Source of the DNA: Verrucomicrobiota bacterium | Lineage (GTDB): Bacteria > Verrucomicrobiota > Verrucomicrobiia > Limisphaerales > JADLHS01 | Assembly (NCBI GenBank): GCA_029573725.1 | Contig: JAKQDQ010000093.1 | Span: 204,963 to 268,962, forward strand | Reading direction: 5' to 3' | Length of the DNA stretch: 64,000 nt | Shown here: in pieces, positions 26,601 through 35,505 of the stretch | How the letters are laid out: each line of letters starts with the position of its first letter | Position numbering within the stretch: position 1 is the first letter of the stretch | Made by a program: the position numbers and the translations under genes | The notes under the pieces: generated by a model | Databases searched by the model: none | Seen by the model: only the letters and a program-made list of their open reading frames with translations | Told to the model about the DNA's origin: nothing

Positions 26601-27140
26601 ACCACTGCTATGGCCATATCGGAAGATGACGTACTTGCCTGCGTTTTCCGGAGCAACGGCGTAGGTCAGGGATTCGATCTGGTCTTTCGCCGGAGGGGTC
26701 CACCAGGTGGCCCAGGGGCCCAGCGCGTGGCCCACCGCATTGAGCGTGGCCACCGTTTCCCGTGTGGCCGGATTTGATCCATCCCACAGAATGATTTCAC
26801 GCAAATACGAATACCCTTCAAAGCGGGTGCAATTGACGTCAATGCTGATCAGGTCCCCGCAATTGACCGGCGCCCCGGCGTAATTGAATTCGAGGTAGGC
26901 GTTGTTCCCCCACAGCACGCTTTCGGTGGTGCCGCCGCCGTTGCCGGAAATGGACACCCCGATGTTCCCGGGATCCGCTTCGACCGTTGTCCAGCCCTTG
27001 GCCATCAGCTCCGCCGGAGTCCCGCCGCCGGGATAATCGGCCAGATCGAAATTGTCGGTGAAAACGACCGCGGCCTGGCTGGAAGCGCCGAGCGCCGCCA
27101 CGGCCAGCAGCCCGAGCATGCGAAGGTTAGTCTTGTTCAT
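23640..27140 (-). CDS. Large secreted Ig-like / LamG-domain protein
   Basis: A 1166-residue secreted protein (signal peptide MNKTNLRMLGLLAVAALGA, cut after SSQA). Order: a beta-rich N-terminal domain (about 24-185), one Ig-like domain (VGESATLTAAALG...YQWNKDG), a central beta-rich region of about 195 residues of unknown family, two more Ig-like domains (YQWRKDG and YQWNKNG), then two LamG/concanavalin-like domains (WHHVAVTY and DDVRFYDRILNDQEV). The C-terminus ends in FFRARL and shows no PEP-CTERM or membrane anchor. The frame extends 87 codons upstream without protein character; ATG 27140 fits the signal peptide. Probably surface-bound or released for polysaccharide binding. Confidence 0.85.
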   Translation of the reverse strand: MNKTNLRMLGLLAVAALGASSQAAVVFTDNFDLADYPGGGTPAELMAKGWTTVEADPGNIGVSISGNGGGTTESVLWGNNAYLEFNYAGAPVNCGDLISIDVNCTRFEGYSYLREIILWDGSNPATRETVATLNAVGHALGPWATWWTPPAKDQIESLTYAVAPENAGKYVIFRYGHSSGWGETADVSFSVTTITTPVFTVQPVPSMERAVGESATLTAAALGCSVTYQWNKDGVALGGQTGTTLQLTGLTTADSGNYTVTATTSAGSTTSTGCALVVNPRLGGGASISLGVSFSHSYSGYPFNPDVTATAYGVHPTRWHVAPMTPVGAEGIDAGNGQYSVSWSAANTWWVGGDNPQDLVPGNEQVNFAYLDDGGSGYSVDISGLISAVGFNEYVIRTVAASDNATNFNTVTLTDNSTSTSQDLTYGALVPATSNSTGRAALSSISTVLTSDYITLTSMRLPDTQTRGCLAGFMITDKPVLLTQPIGPVGVVFNGEPINLSAEAYGVPTLVYQWRKDGVPISGATSPSFSIASSVVGDTGVYDLLITNTYGAAVSLPVPITVVAAIQPTVTRQPVAHAVYDGGVARFYVEGYGGQLSYQWNKNGTPISGATGTVLTLTGVSAADEADYSVTISNPAGLVTSDNAHLTVLPVPVDGYLGAVLADAPISLWRLEEGGGPMAYDSLGGRDGTYVGSVGYSQPGFTAGDVSVNFPNSGWVLDNPSTYVEVPYTAALNPAGAFSIEFWSKISSIPADLFSPLAALDLNAGRSGFLFYLNGGSGWQFRLGNAGGAYVANVAGGTTTTDWQHIVGVYDGAGNASLFVNGVQFGPVALSGNFDPNQTQPLRIGAPTGLARPWNGLVDEVAFYNYALSPAQVSQHTLSGTPLRISMTAASDIVVNAAPAGAPVNGQNFGATWLASDAGRSGVMQFDATNGNQIVVRGYPQLNSTVGTISFWVRVNEFPATGSESAIVLDRRNTGGSGSGTVIGINDGLYAPAGTIFFQANPSGANPFSSGTTVNDGNWHHVAVTYSQAQYEVVTIYIDGNLDAAQANNLAWWWPGDLTVLLGKSRDGYWKKLHGSLDDVRFYDRILNDQEVAQLATGAVVDANALVLRLNFDAAPASGYRLVTSPVDTTIQGSATANGSYSDVGNSPYLHIPGATQFFRARLTTP

Positions 27141-27294
27141 GATGGAGTTCACGATGTGCGTTGATGGTTTGGTGATGACATGGCGTTGTTGTTCCCGGCC
27201 CGTCCGCGCCGACACCCGACGGCAGCCGCCAACTCCGGAAACACATGGCGCGACATATTTGCAGGCGACTCTACCTGCGCGGCCCGGAGCCGGG

Positions 27295-27314
27295 AAGCGC
27301 ATGTTTGTGCGCTT
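27295..27314 (-). terminator. Hairpin at the end of the response regulator gene, possible terminator
   Basis: A 7-bp stem (AAGCGCA with TGCGCTT, 6-nt loop) overlaps the stop codon of the minus-strand response regulator and sits between it and the Ig/LamG gene. There is no T-run, so it may only attenuate read-through. Confidence 0.3.
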
Positions 27315-27966
27315 AACGCCCCAAGTATTTGACGACCGCCTCGGTGCGGGAATGCACCTGCAGCTTCTCATAAATGCGGCGGACGTAGCTGCGGACGGCA
27401 TCCATGGAAATTCCGAGGTTGTCGGCGATTTCCTTGTAACGGTAGCCCTGGGCGAGTTGTTCGAGGAAGACCCGCTGGTGATCGGTCAATTCCTCCAGCT
27501 GCCGGGCTGTGTCCGCGGGGCGGGTTTCCTGATAATGCTGCACCACCCGGCGCGCAATCTGCGGCGTCATGGGAGATCCACCGGCGTGCAGATCGTAAAT
27601 GGCTTGAACAATCTCCGCCGGCGAGGCCCGTTTCAGCAGATAACCCGTGGCGCCGGCGAGAAGGGAACAAAACAGCCGGTCGTTATCCTCGTACACGGTG
27701 AGCATCATGAACTGCGTCCGGGGCAGGAGCGGTTTGAGACGCCGCACACATTCCACGCCGTCCATTCCGGGCAGATTGATGTCCATCAGCACCACATCGG
27801 GTTTCAGACCGGGCAATTCCTCCAGGGCGGCCTCCGCCGCGCCCTGCGTTCCCGCCAGGGTCAACCCGGGCCAGCGACGGATCAGGCCCGCCAGATCCTC
27901 GCGCAGTCCTTGATCATCATCCACGATCGCCACCCGGATGGTGGCTGTTGTGACGCCGTCACTCAT
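27313..27966 (-). CDS. LuxR/NarL-type response regulator
   Basis: A 217-residue two-domain regulator. The receiver has VAIVDDD (acidic pocket near 16-18), the phospho-accepting D62 in LMDINLPGMDG, and K112 in YLLKRAS. The C-terminal LuxR-type HTH (about 155-214) includes GYRYKEIADNLGISMDAVRSYVRRIYEKL. It lies 141 nt after the sensor kinase gene on the same strand and is most likely its cognate regulator. The frame runs on upstream (to 28107), but ATG 27966 starts the receiver. Targets may include the Ig/LamG gene downstream, but I see no operator. Confidence 0.9.
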   Translation of the reverse strand: MSDGVTTATIRVAIVDDDQGLREDLAGLIRRWPGLTLAGTQGAAEAALEELPGLKPDVVLMDINLPGMDGVECVRRLKPLLPRTQFMMLTVYEDNDRLFCSLLAGATGYLLKRASPAEIVQAIYDLHAGGSPMTPQIARRVVQHYQETRPADTARQLEELTDHQRVFLEQLAQGYRYKEIADNLGISMDAVRSYVRRIYEKLQVHSRTEAVVKYLGR

Positions 27967-28107
27967 CGCAGTGGCAGCCTGCCGTGATGATCCCGGTTTC
28001 TTCAAGCGCATGATTGTGTCAGTGGCACCGTCGTCGTAATGCGGACCGGGCCGGGCGACGGCACCGGGGCGGCCGCCCGGTGGTTGGCCTCGAATGAACG
28101 GCCGCAT

Positions 28108-31100
28108 TCATGCGTTCGCCTCGGTGATTTCCGGTTGATTCAATCTGACGGTGAAGGAAATCGTCGTGCCGTGTCCCGGCGCCGTGCGACACGCAAACAC
28201 ACCGCCGATGCTTTCGATCCGCCGCCGCAGATTGCTCAGCCCCTGCCCAACGCGCCGCGTAGCCTCCACCGGGGTGGAGAACCCGCGCCCATTGTCCTCC
28301 ACCAGCAAATGCAGCCGCCCGCCCGCCACGGAAACACAGATCCGCACCTGGCTGGCGGCGGCATGTTTGAGGACGTTGTGCAAGGCCTCTTTGACCGCCA
28401 GAAACAGGTTGTGGCGCGTCTCAGAGGGCAACGGCACCGCCGGCAGATTGGACGGCATCTCCAGGCGGCACCGGACCGTCGTGGGCGCGAAACATTCGTG
28501 GGCGTAGTGGGTGAGATACTGCGCCAGACTCTGCAACGAGTCGTTGCGAGGGTTCACCGCCCAAACAATCTCATCCAGGGCACGGATCGTTTGCCGGGCG
28601 CACTCGGTAATCCGGCGCGCGTGCGCTTCGATCCGTTCGGGCGAGGCCTTGTCCGTGGCCGACAGCTCTCCGAGCCACACAATCCGCGTCAAATTGGCCC
28701 CGAGGTCATCATGAATATCCTGGGCGATGCGGGAGCGTTCCCGTTCCAGCGCATTGAGGTGCTCCAATTGCGCGATGCGCAGGCGGTGCCGCCGCCGCAC
28801 CGCCAGGGCCACCCCGCCTGCCAACCCTCCCGCCACCGCCACGAGGGCCAGTCCCCGAAACCACAGGGTCTGCCAAAAATAGGGCGGCACCGAAAACGCC
28901 AGCGTGGCACCTGCGTCACTCCAGAGTTCCCCCTCATTGCGGGCGGCCACGTTGAATTGATAATCGCCCGGAGGCAGGTAATGATACCGGACCACGCGCT
29001 CGAACCCCGTGTCCACAACGGCCTGGTCCAGGCCGTGCAGTTGATAACGGAATTGCACTTGATTCGCGGCGGCGGCCGCCCCGAGCGCGGTGTAAACAAT
29101 GTCCAGCTGGCCCACCCCGGGAGGCAGCCTCAAGCCGGCCGGCGATCGGCTCGGTGTTGCGGGCGGCACCGGCAAGGAGTGTGGGGTGGCCTCATCCCGG
29201 CCGGTAAAGAGGATTGCTTCAATGACGGCCCGGGGCGGGGCACGGCGTTTGATGACCCGCCGCGGATCCACCACCGCGATTCCATGGGCGGTGGGGAACC
29301 AAATTCGTCCGTCCCGCGCGCGCACTCCCGAGCCGCTGCATTCGTTACTCGGCAACCCGTCAGCCTTCGAAAACCGCCGCCACGACAAAACCGGTTGCTC
29401 GCCCCGGGCCATCCGGTGCAGTTGCTGCTTTTCCAGGCGCACAACGCCGTCTCGGGTGCCGCACCACAAATAGCCAATCCCATCGTCGGTAATCTGGCTC
29501 ACGTTATCGCCCAACAACGCCGACGTGGATGCCATCGTCCAAAAGCGATCCCCCAACCGGAGCACCAGCCCCGCGCCCGCCACTGCGCCCCACAAATGGC
29601 CGTCGTCATCCACATGCAGGGTACTGATCGAGCCGGGCGGCAACCCCTGATTCGTGCCGTAGAACGTGAATTGATCGTGCCTCCAGCAAATCAGACCGTC
29701 CTCGGCGGTCGCAAACCACAGGCCGCCATCCGGGGTTTCCGCGATCCCCCGCACCTCAATGCCTGGCGCGCTTCCCGGCACGGAATAAATCCGGTGTTGC
29801 GCTCCCTGCAACACCTCAATCTGACGGGACTGCGGCAGTCGCTGTCCCGTCCATATCGTTCCCTGTGCATCCTCATGCAGAGCCAACACCACGGGCAGCG
29901 CGCCATACTCGCTGCGCGTATCCACAAAACGGTGCCCATTCCAACGAAACAACCCCCCGCCCCAGGTACCGGCCCAGACCGTCCCATCGCGGGAGCAGTG
30001 CAACGACCAAACGAAAGGATTCGTCAAACCCTCCGCCCGATCGTAACGTTTGACCTCCCCATCGCCAAGGCAATACACCCCTTCGCCGTTCGTGCCGACC
30101 CAAATCCGGCCCGCCGCATCTTCCTCGGCACACAAGGCCGTTTCCACCAGCATCCCTTGATCGCCGGTGTAGCTCAAAAAGGTCGCGCGCCGGATGCAGA
30201 TCAGCCCCCGCCCCTCCGTTCCCGCCCACAAATTTCCCTCGTGATCGGCAAACAGGCAACGCACGAGATCCGTGGGCAGTCCTTGCATCCGGTTCAGGGT
30301 CCGACACTCCCCCGCTGTATCGCAAACGAACAATCCGTCGCCGTAGGTGGCGACCCACACGTTTCCGTCGTGATCTTCGACCAGGGCCGATATCGGCGAG
30401 GTGCGCTGTGTAGGCAACGGACGGGATTCCCGGAATTGCCCGGCGTCAAACCGTCGCACCTGGTCACGGGTGGCCAGCCAGCATCCTCCCGTTTGCGCCG
30501 CCGCCAGCGCTTCCAGCTTGAATTCCGGCTGGTTGGTGACCAATGCCAGCGGCGTCAACTGTCCGCTTTCAACCTGGAACACTTCCGTGCCGGTGGCCGC
30601 CCACACCCGCTGCCGGGCGTCGGCCACCAGCGTCTTGAGTTCCGGCCGCACCGTGATTTTTTGGAACTCCCCGCCACTCAACCGGCTGAGGACGCCTTCG
30701 AAATTAAGCATCCACAGCGCACCATCGCGCGCTTCCACGATCCGCCGCAAAGGCTGGTCCGTCGTCGCCTGCGTCGGCGGCATGCGGCGCACGCCTTCCA
30801 CGCGGTTGTACCGCACCAAACTGCCGTCGCCCGCACCAATCCACAGAACGCCCTGCGAATCCGTGGCCAGCGAAGTGATGAGCGGATCCGTCAGCCCCGC
30901 GAGCCGGCGAAGGTCCACCTTTACAAAGCGCACGCCATCGAACCGGGCCAGCCCGCCAAAAGTGCCCACCCACAGGTAGCCCTCGGGAGTCTGGGCGATT
31001 GCCGTCACCGTGTTCGCCGGCAAACCATCTTCCCGCGTCCAGTTGCGGTTGATGAACTCGCGCGGAGCGGCACCAAAACCGGTCGCCGTCGCCAGCCAAG

Positions 31101-31164
31101 CAGCCAGCCAGAAGCCCCAGACCCGACCACTGGGCGGATAGAAATGCGCAGGGATTCGCAACAT
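28108..31164 (-). CDS. Two-component-propeller sensor histidine kinase (Reg_prop, Y_Y_Y, HisKA_3, HATPase)
   Basis: A 1018-residue sensor with a signal peptide. The N-terminal two thirds (about 25-700) are Reg_prop beta-propeller repeats (many GxLWVGTxxGLxRFDG-type blades, such as GYLWVGTFGGLARFDG). These are followed by a Y_Y_Y-type domain (YHYLPPGDYQFNVAARN), one membrane segment (ALVAVAGGLAGGVALAV), and a HisKA_3 dimerisation domain with the phospho-acceptor His in IAQDIHDDLG near residue 816. The HATPase_c domain has KEALHNVLKHA and EDNGRGF. Such sensors bind periplasmic polysaccharide fragments in Bacteroidetes and PVC bacteria. The partner regulator is the next gene. ATG 31164 gives the signal peptide. 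Confidence 0.9.
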   Translation of the reverse strand: MLRIPAHFYPPSGRVWGFWLAAWLATATGFGAAPREFINRNWTREDGLPANTVTAIAQTPEGYLWVGTFGGLARFDGVRFVKVDLRRLAGLTDPLITSLATDSQGVLWIGAGDGSLVRYNRVEGVRRMPPTQATTDQPLRRIVEARDGALWMLNFEGVLSRLSGGEFQKITVRPELKTLVADARQRVWAATGTEVFQVESGQLTPLALVTNQPEFKLEALAAAQTGGCWLATRDQVRRFDAGQFRESRPLPTQRTSPISALVEDHDGNVWVATYGDGLFVCDTAGECRTLNRMQGLPTDLVRCLFADHEGNLWAGTEGRGLICIRRATFLSYTGDQGMLVETALCAEEDAAGRIWVGTNGEGVYCLGDGEVKRYDRAEGLTNPFVWSLHCSRDGTVWAGTWGGGLFRWNGHRFVDTRSEYGALPVVLALHEDAQGTIWTGQRLPQSRQIEVLQGAQHRIYSVPGSAPGIEVRGIAETPDGGLWFATAEDGLICWRHDQFTFYGTNQGLPPGSISTLHVDDDGHLWGAVAGAGLVLRLGDRFWTMASTSALLGDNVSQITDDGIGYLWCGTRDGVVRLEKQQLHRMARGEQPVLSWRRFSKADGLPSNECSGSGVRARDGRIWFPTAHGIAVVDPRRVIKRRAPPRAVIEAILFTGRDEATPHSLPVPPATPSRSPAGLRLPPGVGQLDIVYTALGAAAAANQVQFRYQLHGLDQAVVDTGFERVVRYHYLPPGDYQFNVAARNEGELWSDAGATLAFSVPPYFWQTLWFRGLALVAVAGGLAGGVALAVRRRHRLRIAQLEHLNALERERSRIAQDIHDDLGANLTRIVWLGELSATDKASPERIEAHARRITECARQTIRALDEIVWAVNPRNDSLQSLAQYLTHYAHECFAPTTVRCRLEMPSNLPAVPLPSETRHNLFLAVKEALHNVLKHAAASQVRICVSVAGGRLHLLVEDNGRGFSTPVEATRRVGQGLSNLRRRIESIGGVFACRTAPGHGTTISFTVRLNQPEITEANA

Positions 31165-31338
31165 GGCTGGTTCAAAATTGTCCCAGCATTTTCTCCCGTC
31201 CTCTCCGCCCGTCAACCGGAATCCCGGCTCCATTTCCAGCAGCCCGCACCACCGGCCCGCTCGCGGCCCCGCCCTGAAATCTCAGGCACGGTTGTCCCCC
31301 CATCCGCTGGCGGCCCGGTTTCAGCTTGATCATCGGCC

Positions 31339-31358
31339 GCCCCGGTGCTGCCCGGGGC
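31339..31358 (-). terminator. GC-rich hairpin after the GH106-like gene, possible terminator
   Basis: A stem of GCCCCGG with CCGGGGC (31339-31345 with 31352-31358, 6-nt loop) lies 3 nt past the stop of the minus-strand glycosidase. It has no T-run, so confidence is low. Confidence 0.35.
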
Positions 31359-31361
31359 AAT

Positions 31362-34300
31362 TCAAGGACCGGCAGGGGCGTGGGTCAGCACCCTTACCGG
31401 CCCCAATAATCCTGAAGGCATCAACTCCGTGGCAGAGGTCAGCTTGCGGATGTTGGTGCGGGTGCGCCGCTGTTCCAACGGGAGTGCCGCGTCGCCAATG
31501 AGGCGATTGGGCCAGAAATTCACCACGTCAATGGTCACTTCATTCCGTCCGGGCCTGGCGGCGCTGGTAATGTCCACGCGAAATGGCGGCGCCCAGGTAA
31601 TGCCACATGACTGGCCGTTCACGCGCACCTCGGCAAGTTCGCGCACCTCGCCCAGGTCCAGAAACAACGGCCTGGCGGTGGCGTTCCCGGTTGCTGCCGG
31701 GAGATCAAATGCTTTCACGTACGTGGCCGTGCCGGAATAAAACCGGACCCCGGGCTCGGAGTGCCGGGACCAACTCAGCAAGCGATCAAACTGGATGGTG
31801 GCCGGACCGCCCCAGACGGGATCAAACTTCACGGTCCAGCCGCCGGTGAGTTCTGTCAGCGTTTGGAAAGCTGGCTGGTTGGGCCGGCCCGTGGGCGGGT
31901 GGGCGGCAGCCGGCTGGCGGAAAACCACCAGCCAGGATCCGTACGGCGCGAAGGTCAACGGCACCGTCGTGCGTCCGTTGGTTTCGGAATAGGTGGTCGC
32001 AAAGCGGCGCGAACCTGAAACCGCATCCCACAATTCCGGCGCGCGTCCGGACACCCGGAACGTGGCCGTCACGTGCTCCGTCCGATTCGAGCGATTGGCC
32101 ACAAAGTAAATTTCCGTCGCCCCATCGCGCCGATGAATATAGTCCATCCGGGCGTCCGGACGTTCCGCACGATATTCAAAATCCGGCAGCACGCCGTGGT
32201 CCCGGAGGACGGCGCGCGCGTCCCGGTCGGCAAGGACACGTCCCGGCCCGGCCGCGGCGTCCTCCGCCCAGAGTGCCTTGGCCAACCTGGCGACTTCCGC
32301 GTCGGCACGGGGATAAGCCGTGAGCGATTGTTCGCGACCCGGTCGGGGCCCGATCACCGTGGCACCGGCGGCCACCAGCGCCTGGAGCTTTCGCAGCACC
32401 GGCAGCGAGATGGCGTCGCGCGGCGGCAGCACGAGCAGCCGGTAGCTCAGGCCATCGGGCAACACCAGACGACCTTCCTTTACCGACAGCCGCTCCAAAA
32501 TAACTTCGCTGGTCACGATGTCGTAATCGTAGCCGGGCAGGACTTTCGCCGGATCACTGCCTTTGAGCTGGGCGAAATTGGGCACGTGGTCGCCGTAATA
32601 ATACGCCACGTCGGCGACGAACCGGCCTTGTTGCAGCATGAACTGGCAGCGATTCAAGTAGTCGAAAAAAGGCGCGGACTTGTCCCACCACGTCACGAGC
32701 GGGTTGAGGTGCGTACCGGCAAAGTATTGTTGCCCCGGCACGCCTTCGCTGTCCGGCGAACAGACGAACGCATGCCAGACGAGCAGGTTCAACCCCTCGC
32801 ACAACGCTTGATCAAATGACGGTTTGAGATTGTCCCAAAGCGTTTCCTGCCAGTGCGGACCAATGGTGGTGAACCCTTCGGCAAGCACCAGAGAATGGCC
32901 GTACGTGTGCGCGGCGGAAGCGGGTTGCTTGACAAAAAAGCGGTTGGCGTCACCCACGCGATGGCGCCAGGACCAGGCCCAAAATTCGCTCATGGGCGCG
33001 TCGCTGTACCCCAGGCATTGTTGCGCGTCAATCGGCACGGCGTGCGGCCCGCCGCTCTCCGGATGTATCAACAGGCCGTGGCGGTGCGCGTTCGCTTTGA
33101 ACAACCGATAGTGATGGTCAATCGCCAGATCACCCATCGTGCGCCGGAAGTCATGCAGGAAGCGGTTGCTCTCCTCGCGGCTGTTCACCAGCCGGCCGGT
33201 GATGACGGGCAGCCACGGCAACAAATCGTAGCGGCGGCGACGACGAAATTCCTTGCGCAAGGTCGGCGTCCAGTTCGCCACCTCCACCTCCCAGCTGTCC
33301 GTGTGCAGATACTTCAACGTGTTGCCCGCCAGCGGGCCGGCATCGGCAATCAGCGGTTCGACCACCGCATTCCAATAACGGTTGAACGCTTCGGCATCAA
33401 ACGGATCCACGGCATAACCGTCCCAACCTTCGCTGCACGTGGAAACGCGGCAATGATCATTCAACGTGCAACCCAAGCGCAACACCTGCCACTGGCCCGC
33501 CGGCGGATTCCACTGCAGACGCCCGTCGGCATCCAGGTTCGCGGTCAAATCCAATACGTCGGAAACGTGGAGGTCCGCTTCATTGGGCTGACCGGGATGC
33601 TCTTGAAACAACGGCGTGGAATCCGGAGCGGAAAATGGTACCAACGGTTTGAGCAACGCTTTCTCCGGCCAGTTCTGTAATGGCAGACGTTGGTTAGTTT
33701 CGTTCGGTGGCCAGGTGCCGTCCGGTCCACGCAACCGCACTTCCGCAATTTGCACGTTGCGCGGCGTGTCGGGAAAACGCGGATCATAAGCGCTTTGGCA
33801 GACGATGCGGAAATGACGGGCGCGCACTGCGGCGAAGCTGATGCGCCCCTCCCCGGCCGCAGCCAAAGTGAACTCCTTGACACGTCGGAATTGTCGTCCG
33901 TCGTCGGACGATTGCACCTCGCCCTGACGCGGACCGTAATTGGGTCGCGGCGTCAGGATCAATTCATTGACTCGAACCGGCGCGGCAAAATCGAACTGCA
34001 ACCACTCGGGCCGCGTGGCTGTGGGGCCGCTTCCCGGAACGCTGTTGCTCGAAACCCAAAAAGTGTCCGCGCTCAGATCAATCGCCCGGGCGGCCGGATG
34101 TTCCGGTTGTTGCGAACTGGCGACAATTGCGAGCAGTGCGCGATCGGACGCAGGTCCAGCTTTGAGCGGATAAGCGAGTACGAACAGGTCGCGATAGTAA
34201 TTGTCGCGATGAGCCGGCTGCGGGAGTTGCCAGCTCCCATTCGTTCCACCCGTGATGCGGATTTCGCTCCAAACCAGTTTCTTGGGCGCATCGTCCGGCG

Positions 34301-34703
34301 TCACCATCGGCCCGCCCAGATTCCAGCCGCTCTGGATGTTAAGACTCATCTCCAGACCCAGCCGGTTCGCCTCGTCCAACGCGTGGCGATAAAGCGCGCG
34401 CCATTCCGGACTGAAGAACGTGGGGCCGTGCGGCACGCGCGTGTTGCCATCCTGACTGGAGCCATCGGCATCACAAATCAGCGCGCCACCAAAACCCTTG
34501 GCCTTCATGGCCTCCAGATCGCGCGTGATGGAATTGGAGGTCACATTGCCGTTCAACCACCACCAATACGCGCGCAACCGGGCGGACTGCGGGGGGCTGG
34601 TCCAACCCCTGTCCAAGGTTGCCGCGAAGGCCGGTTGCGCCCCTGCGCCTGCAAGCCACCCGCCCATGCCCAGGTAGAAAATTATGTCCCGAAATCTCTT
34701 CAT
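31362..34703 (-). CDS. GH106-like glycoside hydrolase (alpha-L-rhamnosidase family)
   Basis: A 1113-residue secreted enzyme (signal peptide MKRFRDIIFYLGMGGWLAGA, cut near AFA). The N-terminal catalytic part contains YWWWLNGNVTSNSITRDLEAMKAKGFGGALI and GLEMSLNIQSGWNLGG, which are characteristic of the GH106/PF17132 alpha-L-rhamnosidase-like family. A discoidin-like (F5/8 type C) insert lies near residues 215-340. The C-terminal third has the RYWNAVVEPL and ATVIGPRPGREQSL blocks and ends in a galactose-binding-like beta domain. It probably acts on rhamnose-containing or related polysaccharides. The frame begins seven codons earlier, but ATG 34703 starts the signal peptide. It precedes the sensor kinase by 197 nt. 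Confidence 0.83.
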   Translation of the reverse strand: MKRFRDIIFYLGMGGWLAGAGAQPAFAATLDRGWTSPPQSARLRAYWWWLNGNVTSNSITRDLEAMKAKGFGGALICDADGSSQDGNTRVPHGPTFFSPEWRALYRHALDEANRLGLEMSLNIQSGWNLGGPMVTPDDAPKKLVWSEIRITGGTNGSWQLPQPAHRDNYYRDLFVLAYPLKAGPASDRALLAIVASSQQPEHPAARAIDLSADTFWVSSNSVPGSGPTATRPEWLQFDFAAPVRVNELILTPRPNYGPRQGEVQSSDDGRQFRRVKEFTLAAAGEGRISFAAVRARHFRIVCQSAYDPRFPDTPRNVQIAEVRLRGPDGTWPPNETNQRLPLQNWPEKALLKPLVPFSAPDSTPLFQEHPGQPNEADLHVSDVLDLTANLDADGRLQWNPPAGQWQVLRLGCTLNDHCRVSTCSEGWDGYAVDPFDAEAFNRYWNAVVEPLIADAGPLAGNTLKYLHTDSWEVEVANWTPTLRKEFRRRRRYDLLPWLPVITGRLVNSREESNRFLHDFRRTMGDLAIDHHYRLFKANAHRHGLLIHPESGGPHAVPIDAQQCLGYSDAPMSEFWAWSWRHRVGDANRFFVKQPASAAHTYGHSLVLAEGFTTIGPHWQETLWDNLKPSFDQALCEGLNLLVWHAFVCSPDSEGVPGQQYFAGTHLNPLVTWWDKSAPFFDYLNRCQFMLQQGRFVADVAYYYGDHVPNFAQLKGSDPAKVLPGYDYDIVTSEVILERLSVKEGRLVLPDGLSYRLLVLPPRDAISLPVLRKLQALVAAGATVIGPRPGREQSLTAYPRADAEVARLAKALWAEDAAAGPGRVLADRDARAVLRDHGVLPDFEYRAERPDARMDYIHRRDGATEIYFVANRSNRTEHVTATFRVSGRAPELWDAVSGSRRFATTYSETNGRTTVPLTFAPYGSWLVVFRQPAAAHPPTGRPNQPAFQTLTELTGGWTVKFDPVWGGPATIQFDRLLSWSRHSEPGVRFYSGTATYVKAFDLPAATGNATARPLFLDLGEVRELAEVRVNGQSCGITWAPPFRVDITSAARPGRNEVTIDVVNFWPNRLIGDAALPLEQRRTRTNIRKLTSATELMPSGLLGPVRVLTHAPAGP

Positions 34704-34912
34704 GTTTTGACGTTCTGCGGCCACCTGTTGATCGCGGTCTCCGCCCCGCGTGGGCTCGGCGCCTGCAGATCGTCCGGTCTGGTCATCATGATTACGGTCG
34801 GAATCAGACCATACTGGCAGGCCGCCGGCTCGTCCACCCTCCGCTGCGGGAAGAAATGGCCGCCGAAAAATCCAGGCGTGAAAATTCCGGCTGCATCTGT
34901 CATGCTCCGGCC

Positions 34913-35425
34913 ATGCCGATTTACGAATTCGGGTGTCCTCGATGTCGAAGGATTTTCAGCTTCCTCTCGAAGCGGTTGAATCCCGGTCGCCTGCCTGTTT
35001 GTCCCAAGTGTGGTTGTAAAACGTTGAGCAAGGAAATCAGCCGGTTCGCCTTGACGCGGGGATTGAAAGAATCCCCGCCCGGCCCCAATTCCACGGCGGC
35101 GGCGGGCGAACCCGGGGGGGCCAACTGGGAGGATCCGCGCCTGGAACGGGCGATGATGGAGATGGAACGGGACCTGTCCCATCTGGACGAGCACAACCCC
35201 AGGCACCTCGCGCATTTGATGCGCAGAATGAAGGATTTGATGCCGGCGGACGCCGTGCCCAAGGAGATGGAGGTGGTACTGAAACGGCTCGAATCCGGTG
35301 AAGACCCGGAAAAAATCGAAGCTGACATGGGCGACATCCTGGAAGATTTCGTGGGCGGTCCGGGGTCCCGGGGCGGCGGTGGCAACGGTGGTTACGTGAA
35401 GGATCCCGGACTGTATGATTATTAA
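34913..35425 (+). CDS. FmdB-type zinc-ribbon protein with extended C-terminus
   Basis: A 170-residue protein. The N-terminal FmdB-like zinc ribbon has two cysteine pairs (C8/C11 and C30/C33, with C35 near by) starting at MPIYEF. The remainder is acidic and helical (EDPRLERAMMEMERD, EDPEKIEADMGDILEDF), followed by a glycine-rich tail ending DPGLYDY. It could act in regulatory or RNA-related contexts; no role is proven. The frame extends upstream into non-coding-looking translation; ATG 34913 begins the zinc ribbon. The window carries a second, shorter FmdB protein at 39.5 kb. Confidence 0.78.
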   Translation: MPIYEFGCPRCRRIFSFLSKRLNPGRLPVCPKCGCKTLSKEISRFALTRGLKESPPGPNSTAAAGEPGGANWEDPRLERAMMEMERDLSHLDEHNPRHLAHLMRRMKDLMPADAVPKEMEVVLKRLESGEDPEKIEADMGDILEDFVGGPGSRGGGGNGGYVKDPGLYDY

Positions 35426-35505
35426 CTTTTCCCCACCGGCTGGCGCTTCCGAGAATGACCTCGTCCGGACGAACGAGCCGGCCGGCAAAGGGAGGTCTGG
35501 AGCGC

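Noticed and set aside
28039-31329. A 1096-residue plus-strand open frame opposite the sensor kinase
   Set aside because: No recognisable domain; antisense to a kinase with a clear His box and ATP-binding domain.
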